Assembly: GCA_944382875.1 (NCBI GenBank)
Contig: CALWNQ010000008.1
Span: 56,943 to 120,942, forward strand
Source of the DNA: an uncultured Clostridia bacterium
GTDB taxonomy: Bacteria; Bacillota; Clostridia; Oscillospirales; Ruminococcaceae
DNA length: 64,000 nucleotides
Reading direction: 5' to 3'
In this document: in pieces, positions 58,439 to 64,000 of the stretch
Position numbering within the stretch: position 1 is the stretch's first letter
How the letters are laid out: each line of letters starts with the position of its first letter
Position numbers and translations under genes: made by a program
The notes under the pieces: model-generated
What the model saw: the letters and a program-made list of their open reading frames with translations, nothing else
The model's database searches: none
Told to the model about the DNA's origin: nothing

Positions 58439-59563
58439 TTACAGTTTGAGGTTTTGCATCTTGTCGCAGTAATACTGGACGTTTTCGAACTTGGCGTCAG
58501 GCGCGATGCGGTGGTCGGGGCAGGGAATATAGCCGCCCAGCTCGATCAGCGGGCGGAGCCGCTCCACTTCTTCGTCAATGGCTTTGTAGTCGCGGGCAAA
58601 GACGGTCTTGTTCATGCCGCCGACGCCGCGGATTTCTCTGCCGTACTGTTCCCGCCAGGGGGCGATGCTTGCGTTCCAGGTGCCGACCTCGATGGGGAAC
58701 ATGGTGTTGACGCCATTTTCAATCCAGGTGGGGATCAGACGATCGATCCAGCCATCGCAGTCGAGCGACACGATGTCGATGCCGTAGCTGTTTAGCAGGC
58801 TTGTGATTTTTTTGTAGTGCGGGCCGACATATTCCTCAAACATAGACGGAATCACCAGCGGCCCGTTTTTGAAACAGATATCTTCCCAGAAATGGCCGTA
58901 GTCAAATTTCGCGCCGGTTTCGAGCATCGCTTTGACGCAGTCGTAGCAGAGTCCGTCCATGGTGTCGATGATTTCCAGGTAGAGGTCAAAGTCGTCCGCC
59001 AGCAGGTAGGAGAGCTGCTCGACGCCCAGCAGATCGCGCATCCGGCCCATCAGCGAGCCGCAGTGGATTCCCACCGGGATCTCCCGTCCGGTGTCGTCCC
59101 GGAGCGTTTCGAGATAGGCGCGGTTGATTCGCTCCATCGAGAATTGGAGACGGGGGAGATATTCCTCTTCCCAGACCTTGCGGTCAGTTAAAGAGGTGCC
59201 GATTTCGGCGGGGATGGAAACGATTCCCGGCTTGACCAGGGTAATCAGGCCGTTTCCATCGCGGATTACCTGGCTGCCGTCCGGGCGTTCTTCCAGAATC
59301 TTGCTTTCAAAACCGGGGAAAAGATCGGAGGCGGCGCCGACACAGGAGTTCCAGTTAAAATCGAAGCCGAGTTTTTTCATAATGGCGCGGTCACCTTCGC
59401 CGTTGTCGCCAAAACGGCAGTATCCGTCTGCTTCCTCACGGGTGATGTGGCCCTCATCCGCCCATTTCTGCACCGTTTCCGACCAGTATCCAAAGGATAC
59501 CACCGGGAGCTTTTCAAACGGCTGGTAATGGAGGATGGCCGAAGCGTTTTCGCGGAATGTCAT
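58439..59563 (-). CDS. URO-D family protein, second copy
   Basis: Protein of 374 residues of the URO-D superfamily, distant from the 5348 gene. Motifs include LSDCDG-like ISLDCDGWIDRLIPTW, RGVGGMNKTVFA and GGYIPCPDHRIAPDA, the last being the C-terminal catalytic or zinc region shared with corrinoid methyltransferase-like members. It is unlikely to be HemE. AAGGAGAAT-type ribosome site. It is divergent from an AraC regulator at 59701, the same arrangement as the pair at 4354-6361. Substrate unknown. Confidence 0.82.
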   Translation of the reverse strand: MTFRENASAILHYQPFEKLPVVSFGYWSETVQKWADEGHITREEADGYCRFGDNGEGDRAIMKKLGFDFNWNSCVGAASDLFPGFESKILEERPDGSQVIRDGNGLITLVKPGIVSIPAEIGTSLTDRKVWEEEYLPRLQFSMERINRAYLETLRDDTGREIPVGIHCGSLMGRMRDLLGVEQLSYLLADDFDLYLEIIDTMDGLCYDCVKAMLETGAKFDYGHFWEDICFKNGPLVIPSMFEEYVGPHYKKITSLLNSYGIDIVSLDCDGWIDRLIPTWIENGVNTMFPIEVGTWNASIAPWREQYGREIRGVGGMNKTVFARDYKAIDEEVERLRPLIELGGYIPCPDHRIAPDAKFENVQYYCDKMQNLKL

Positions 59564-59700
59564 AAAAATTCTCCTTTCGGGGGAAAAATTGTTGCAAATA
59601 CCGGAAGTTTATAGTACAATCATATCAGATCAACCGGGCTTTTGCAAGGACATTCCTGCGCAAAAATTCGGGAAAATTGCGCGGAAGGGGAGAAGGAATT

Positions 59701-60570
59701 TTGCTGCTGCGGTATGAGATGGGGGATGAGTCTGCCAACAAAAATGGGTTCTACACCGCCGGCCGAGAATCGGTGCTTCTGCCATTTAAGCTGATGCAGT
59801 TCGGGGAGTTCCACTGCGGAAGCCGGTATTATACCGAGCGGGAGGGGATGGACGCCTTTTTGTTTGCGGCAACGATCTCCGGGTGCGGCATCATGCGCTA
59901 TGCCGGAACCGAAGTGCTGCTTCCGCCCGGAAAGGCGGCGGTGATCGATTGCAGCCGCTATCAGTATTATGGAACGAAAGGGGAAGGCTGGGATTTTGCC
60001 TGGATCCACTTTTCGGGGACAGCGGCAGACGGATTTGTCCGGATGCTCAACGGCAGCGGGCTGCGCGCTGCGGACTGGGAAATCTGGCGGGCACAAGAGC
60101 TGTTTGGGGAGCTTTCCGCTCTGACTGCCAAGCCGGGGCGGCAGACCGACCTGATGCTCTCGCTCTGGCTCCACCAGCTTTTGGGGGAAATGCTCCAGAT
60201 CGCCGAAAACCGGGCGGCTGTCCGTTATCAGGAGGAGATGCTCGAAGCGGCCGCCTATATCCGGGAGAATGTGTCCCGTCCGCTCCGGGTAGCCGAGCTG
60301 GCAAAGCGGTTCGGACTGAGCGAATATCACTTCCTTCGCACCTTTAAAAGCGTGATTGGCCAGCCGCCGTATGAATACCTGACGCTCTTGCGGGTGAATG
60401 CCGCCAAACAGCTTTTGGCCGGTACCAGCCTGAATATCGGGGAGATTTCGGCAGAGGTGGGTTACCCCGATCCCAGAAGCCTGATCGACAATTTCAAGCG
60501 TCACGAGGGCAAAACGCCCTCCGCTTTCCGCAGGGAACTGCTGCGCGGCACAATGAATACTGAAAAATAA
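59701..60570 (+). CDS. AraC-family regulator, second URO-D pair
   Basis: Protein of about 289 residues. The N-terminal half is a cupin sensor (LLPPGKAAVIDCSRYQYYG). The C-terminal double HTH reads RVAELAKRFGLSEYHFLRTFKS and IGEISAEVGYPDPRSLIDNFKR. The start is uncertain: TTG at 59701 after GGAGAAGG, or ATG at 59719. Likely controls the divergent URO-D gene. The gap of 59564-59700 holds their promoters; a possible minus-strand TTGATC/TAAACT pair lies near 59610-59635. Confidence 0.87.
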   Translation: MLLRYEMGDESANKNGFYTAGRESVLLPFKLMQFGEFHCGSRYYTEREGMDAFLFAATISGCGIMRYAGTEVLLPPGKAAVIDCSRYQYYGTKGEGWDFAWIHFSGTAADGFVRMLNGSGLRAADWEIWRAQELFGELSALTAKPGRQTDLMLSLWLHQLLGEMLQIAENRAAVRYQEEMLEAAAYIRENVSRPLRVAELAKRFGLSEYHFLRTFKSVIGQPPYEYLTLLRVNAAKQLLAGTSLNIGEISAEVGYPDPRSLIDNFKRHEGKTPSAFRRELLRGTMNTEK

Positions 60571-60649
60571 ACAAAAAATTGAGCTGCAGGACGGGCAATC
60601 TCTCTAAGAAAAATGACGAAAACTGCTTTATTGACGGCGAAAAATCGTG

Positions 60650-60655
60650 TATAAT
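60650..60655 (+). promoter_or_regulatory. -10 box of carA-guaA
   Basis: TATAAT about 50 bases ahead of carA. A TTGACG lies only 13 bases upstream; the 17-base position reads TTTATT. The leader has no ANTAR-type hairpin that I can find. Confidence 0.5.
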
Positions 60656-60704
60656 AAAAGGAAGAGCAAATTTTGGCGCAACTGTCTTGTTGAGGAGGAT
60701 TCTG

Positions 60705-61784
60705 ATGGAAGAAAAAATCTATCTGGTTTTAGAGGATGGCACCGTCTTTGAGGGCGAGCCGTTCGGCGCCCGCGGTGAAGCGCTGGGCGAGGTCGTCTTT
60801 ACCACCGGGATGGTGGGCTACCTCGAAACCCTTACCGATCCCAGCTATTACGGACAGATCGTGGTGCAGACCTTCCCATTGATCGGCAACTACGGCGTCA
60901 TCCCCGCCGACTTTGAGAGCAAACGCCCCCGTCTTTCCGCCTATATTGTTCGGGAGTGGTGCAGTGAGCCCTCTAACTTCCGTTCCGAAGGGGATCTGGA
61001 CAGCTATCTGAAAAAAGAAGGGATCGTTGGCCTTTGCGGTGTGGATACCCGCGCCTTGACGCGGCTGATCCGGGAACATGGCGTCATGAACGGCAAAATC
61101 GTCCGCACGCTTGCGGAAAAAGACGCTGCGGTTGCGGAGACGAAAGCCTTTGCTGTCCGCAATGCTGTAGAGTCGGTTACGACATCGGAGAGGGAGGAGG
61201 AATCCCCCGAAAATCCGATCTGCACGGTGGTGCTGTGGGATTTTGGCGAGAAGGAGAACATCCGGAGAGAGCTGCTTCGCCGCGGCTGTAAGGTGATCTC
61301 GATGCCGGCTGGTTCCAGCGCCGAGGAGATCCTTTCCCAGGGAGCGGACGGTGTGATGCTGTCCAACGGCCCCGGGGATCCGGCTGAGAATACCGGCATT
61401 ATCGCAGAGCTTCGAAAAGTGATCGACAGCGGCATTCCCACCTTTGGCATCTGTTTGGGACATCAGCTCACCGCTCTCGCCATGGGCGGCAAAACCGTTA
61501 AGCTAAAATACGGCCATCGCGGCGGAAACCAGCCGGTTACCGACAAGCAGACCGGGCGGGTGTATATCACCAGCCAGAACCACGGCTACGCGGTTGATCT
61601 GGACCATCTTCCCGAGGGGGCGGAAGTCCGCTTCGTCAATGGAAACGACGGCAGCTGCGAAGGACTGGATTACACCGGAAAATCTCTTTTCACCGTTCAG
61701 TTCCATCCGGAAGCCTGCTCCGGCCCGCAGGACACCGGATTCCTGTTTGACCGTTTTGTCAGCGAAATACAGCGCCGGAAATAA
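60705..61784 (+). CDS. carA: Carbamoyl-phosphate synthase small subunit
   Basis: Protein of 359 residues. The N-terminal domain (LVLEDGTVFEGEPFGA, then FTTGMVGYLETLTDPSYYGQ) precedes a class I glutaminase with the catalytic Cys in GICLGHQL and HPE in QFHPEACSGPQD. It provides ammonia to CarB for pyrimidine and arginine synthesis. The ATG at 60705 follows GAGGAGG. The large subunit carB does not follow, as it usually does; guaA comes 27 bases later. Confidence 0.95.
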   Translation: MEEKIYLVLEDGTVFEGEPFGARGEALGEVVFTTGMVGYLETLTDPSYYGQIVVQTFPLIGNYGVIPADFESKRPRLSAYIVREWCSEPSNFRSEGDLDSYLKKEGIVGLCGVDTRALTRLIREHGVMNGKIVRTLAEKDAAVAETKAFAVRNAVESVTTSEREEESPENPICTVVLWDFGEKENIRRELLRRGCKVISMPAGSSAEEILSQGADGVMLSNGPGDPAENTGIIAELRKVIDSGIPTFGICLGHQLTALAMGGKTVKLKYGHRGGNQPVTDKQTGRVYITSQNHGYAVDLDHLPEGAEVRFVNGNDGSCEGLDYTGKSLFTVQFHPEACSGPQDTGFLFDRFVSEIQRRK

Positions 61785-61811
61785 ACGCTTTGTGCAGAAA
61801 GGAAACAGCCA

Positions 61812-63353
61812 TTGAAAAACCAACTTGTGATCGTTTTGGATTTTGGCGGCCAGTACAATCAGCTGATCGCCCGCCGCGTCCGGGAATGCGGCGTGTACTG
61901 TGAGGTTAAGCCCTACACCACTCCTTTGGATGAACTCAAAGCCCGCAATCCGATTGGCATTATTTTTACCGGCGGCCCCAACAGCGTTTATCTGGAAAAC
62001 GCTCCTAAGGTGGATCCCGAAATCTTTACCTGGGGGGTGCCGATTCTCGGCATCTGCTACGGCTGCCAGCTGATGGCCCAGACACTCGGCGGCGAAGTGA
62101 CGGCCGCGCAGGAGGATTCCGCCCGCGAATACGGAAAAACGCACACTTATTATGACATTTCCTGCCGGATTTTCAAAGGCTTGCCCGCCGAGGGCATTTC
62201 CTGGATGAGCCACGGCGACTATATGGCGAAAGTGCCGGAGGGCTTTGCCCTTACCGCCCACACCGACGCATGCCCCAATGTGGCGATTGCCGACGAAGCC
62301 AGAGGCTTTTACGGCGTGCAGTATCATCCCGAGGTTAACCACACCGAGAACGGCGTCAAGATGATCCGCAACTTCCTTTATGAGGTCTGCGGCGCAAAAG
62401 GCGACTGGTCAATGCAGGATTACTGCCAGACGGCAGTGGCACAGATCCGGGAGAAGGTCGGAAACGGAAAGGTGCTGCTGGCCCTTTCGGGCGGTGTGGA
62501 TAGCTCGGTCGCGGCGGCGCTGCTCGCCGAAGCAGTGGGGGATCAGCTCACCTGTGTTTTTGTGGATCATGGCCTGATGCGTAAAAACGAAGGGGATGAG
62601 GTAGAAGCTGCTTTCTCCAAATGGAAATTCCATTTTGTCCGTGTGGATGCCGAAGCGCGGTTTTTGGGCAAACTGGCTGGCGTTTCCGAACCGGAGAAAA
62701 AGCGGAAAATTATCGGCGAGGAATTTATCCGGGTTTTTGAGGAAGAAGCAAAAAAAATTGGCCGGGTAGATTTTTTGGTGCAGGGAACCATTTATCCCGA
62801 TGTCATTGAGTCCGGCGCCGGCGACGCCGAGGTCATCAAGAGCCATCACAATGTGGGCGGACTGCCGGATTATGTGGACTTTAAGGAGATCATTGAACCG
62901 CTGCGGCTGCTCTTTAAGGATGAAGTGCGTCAGCTTGGGCGGGAGCTGGGGCTGCCGGAATATCTGGTCATGCGTCAGCCGTTCCCGGGACCGGGACTTG
63001 CCATCCGGATTATCGGGGAGATCACCAAGGAAAAGGCGGATCTGCTCCGGGATGCCGACGCGATTTTCCGCGAGGAAATCGCCAATGCGGGGCTGGAGTA
63101 TTCCATCAATCAGTATTTTGCCGTTTTGACCGATACTCGTTCGGTCGGTGTGATGGGCGATGGGCGCACTTATGACTATACACTGGCACTCCGCGGCGTT
63201 ACCACGACTGACTTTATGACCGCGGACTGGGCACGGATTCCTTATGAAGTGCTGGACAAGGTTTCGGTTCGTATTGTCAATGAGGTAAAAGGCATCAACC
63301 GCATCGTTTACGATATAACCTCCAAACCGCCTGCAACCATTGAGTGGGAATAA
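61812..63353 (+). CDS. guaA: GMP synthase (glutamine-hydrolysing)
   Basis: Protein of 513 residues. N-terminal glutaminase with catalytic Cys in GICYGCQ and YHPE; ATP-PPase domain with [17 protein letters not shown]-terminal dimerisation domain ending KPPATIEWE, the strictly conserved tail. It aminates XMP to GMP. The TTG at 61812 is the start, about nine bases after AAAGGA. Cotranscribed with carA. Confidence 0.97.
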   Translation: MKNQLVIVLDFGGQYNQLIARRVRECGVYCEVKPYTTPLDELKARNPIGIIFTGGPNSVYLENAPKVDPEIFTWGVPILGICYGCQLMAQTLGGEVTAAQEDSAREYGKTHTYYDISCRIFKGLPAEGISWMSHGDYMAKVPEGFALTAHTDACPNVAIADEARGFYGVQYHPEVNHTENGVKMIRNFLYEVCGAKGDWSMQDYCQTAVAQIREKVGNGKVLLALSGGVDSSVAAALLAEAVGDQLTCVFVDHGLMRKNEGDEVEAAFSKWKFHFVRVDAEARFLGKLAGVSEPEKKRKIIGEEFIRVFEEEAKKIGRVDFLVQGTIYPDVIESGAGDAEVIKSHHNVGGLPDYVDFKEIIEPLRLLFKDEVRQLGRELGLPEYLVMRQPFPGPGLAIRIIGEITKEKADLLRDADAIFREEIANAGLEYSINQYFAVLTDTRSVGVMGDGRTYDYTLALRGVTTTDFMTADWARIPYEVLDKVSVRIVNEVKGINRIVYDITSKPPATIEWE

Positions 63354-63361
63354 CGTATAAT

Positions 63362-63405
63362 CCCCTTGAAAGCCTAATTTTAGAAGGCTTTCAAGGGGAC
63401 TTTTT
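63362..63405 (+). terminator. Terminator of carA-guaA
   Basis: Perfect 14-pair stem CCCCTTGAAAGCCT/AGGCTTTCAAGGGG and a T run. Confidence 0.92.
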
Positions 63406-63456
63406 ATATGTGACAACCATATTGCTACTAACACATATATGATAGGGAATCCAACT

Positions 63457-63594
63457 TTAAAAATACATTTCTTCCATAGTATCAAGGCAAAGTACGCCTA
63501 ATTTTCCGTTAAATCCGCAGCCGCAATCTATTGCGATATGGTTAGGTTTCTTTACAAAGGCATAATCATAAAACACAACGAAAGTCGAGCCAAC
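63457..63594 (-). pseudogene. C-terminal remnant of a metallophosphatase gene
   Basis: The minus strand from 63594 to the TAA at 63457 reads FVVFYDYAFVKKPNHIAIDC and onward through GKLGVLCLDTMEEMY, the usual C-terminus of serine/threonine-type metallophosphoesterases. An in-frame stop at 63595-63597 and unrelated sequence beyond show that the 5' part is gone. The break coincides with the start of the terminator-rich region that leads into a new gene, so insertion of an element is likely. Confidence 0.65.
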
Positions 63595-63604
63595 CTACAC
63601 TAAA

Positions 63605-63640
63605 ACGTCGCTTTTTTCAAAGAAAAGGCGGCGTTTTTTT
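63605..63640 (+). terminator. Intrinsic terminator at the element border
   Basis: About 12-pair stem (ACGTCGC/GCGGCGT plus a T/A part) and seven T. Confidence 0.75.
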
Positions 63641-63706
63641 CATGGCCCGATTTTGGAAAGGAGTGGTGCTGACTTTATACTAAAACGAAAGGGGGATTTT
63701 TTTAGC

Positions 63707-63737
63707 TGGCCGGGCCGGGAGGTCTGGCCTTTTTTTA
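63707..63737 (+). terminator. Second terminator-like hairpin
   Basis: TGGCC and GGCC arms with a G-rich loop followed by seven T, about 25 bases ahead of the next start codon. It may act as an attenuator. Confidence 0.55.
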
Positions 63738-63761
63738 TCTCACGAAAAAGGAGGTTAGCCA

Positions 63762-64000
63762 ATGGCAGATGAAAAAGTAAACGTGAGCCCGGAGGAAAAG
63801 AACGCCCCGGAAACTCCGGCTCCGTCCGGGCCGAGTGATCCGCCCGCGCCGGAACACACCGAGGGCCCCGCTGTCCCTGGTGGGGATCAGGCGGCCCCCA
63901 CTCATGCGGAGCCCGCCGCTGGAGAACATACCCAGCAGACCATTCTCCCCGGTATGGGTGAGGACGCTCCCGCGCCGTCCGGCAAGGTGATCAACCTCTC
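63762..64000 (+). CDS. Start of a Pro/Ala/Glu-rich protein (partial)
   Basis: The ATG at 63762 follows AAAAAGGAGG. The first 79 residues (MADEKVNVSPEEKNAPETPA and onward) are disordered, rich in Pro, Ala, Glu and Gly, ending GKVINLS at the window edge. Such low-complexity starts followed by a K-V-(I/V)-(D/N)-L segment are typical of genes at one end of Tn1549-like conjugative elements. I infer a mobile element from this, the G+C-rich codon use and the broken phosphatase gene next door. Function unknown. Confidence 0.6.
   Translation, partial: MADEKVNVSPEEKNAPETPAPSGPSDPPAPEHTEGPAVPGGDQAAPTHAEPAAGEHTQQTILPGMGEDAPAPSGKVINL

Noticed and set aside
60656..60704. ANTAR module in the carA-guaA leader
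   Set aside because: No six-base A-x-x-G loop with a stem and no terminator hairpin is seen in the 50-base leader.

Overview
The window looks like chromosomal DNA of a gut-type Clostridia bacterium, probably of the Oscillospirales/Ruminococcaceae kind. The signs are strong AGGAGG ribosome sites, TTGACA/17 bp/TATAAT promoters, a T-box leader, a PerR/rubrerythrin pair, an LL-diaminopimelate aminotransferase (DapL) lysine branch, a type III glutamine synthetase, NfnAB, and host genes of fairly high G+C. No 16S gene is present, so this placement is inference.

Layout. 1-3.2 kb: BlaI/BlaR1-type sensor pair with its operator. 3.3-4.35 kb: perR-rbr peroxide operon with a PerR box. 4.35-6.4 kb: AraC regulator divergent from a URO-D family gene. 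6.4-10.5 kb: methyltransferase, Gfo/Idh/MocA oxidoreductase and a sialidase-N-acetylneuraminate lyase fusion. 10.6-18.5 kb: two heterodimeric ABC exporters, the second preceded by a MarR gene. 18.6-36.8 kb: a dense nitrogen block. On the minus strand it holds pyrG-purF-dapF-dapL, a T-box-controlled asnB, and glnN followed by an ammonium transporter fused to PII. On the plus strand it holds a five-gene split glutamate synthase, glnA and an ANTAR antiterminator protein. 36.8-39.5 kb: TetR regulator and three poorly known genes. 39.6-48.5 kb: an 8.9 kb integrative element in a tRNA-Thr(CGT) gene, with 48 bp att repeats, integrase, repressor/Cro pair, DUF3987 protein, many small genes and a sigma-like factor. 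48.5-60.6 kb: tRNA-Thr, XRE-cupin regulator, GH106-like hydrolase, LysR, iron alcohol dehydrogenase, nfnAB, a DUF362 ferredoxin protein and a second URO-D/AraC pair. 60.7-63.4 kb: carA and guaA. 63.4-64 kb: a truncated phosphatase remnant and the start of what looks like another mobile element.

How it works together. Three promoters in the nitrogen block (pyrG, glnN, gltS) are followed by leaders carrying the same RNA module. In each, a hairpin with a six-base loop of the form A-A-W-G-G-Y, closed by C-G and then G-U, overlaps the 5' half of a terminator-like hairpin. I find five copies in three leaders. The ANTAR protein encoded at the end of the gltS-glnA operon is the obvious partner. This suggests a local antitermination regulon joining ammonium uptake, glutamine and glutamate synthesis, CTP and purine amidation and lysine/DAP synthesis.

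The most unusual uncharacterised structure is inside the integrative element. Positions 41484-42195 hold about 28 consecutive short inverted repeats with different stems and mostly 3-4 base loops, between the repressor gene and the small gene upstream of the integrase. The element also has a candidate antisense small RNA and a ribbon-helix-helix operator array around a 35-residue ORF.
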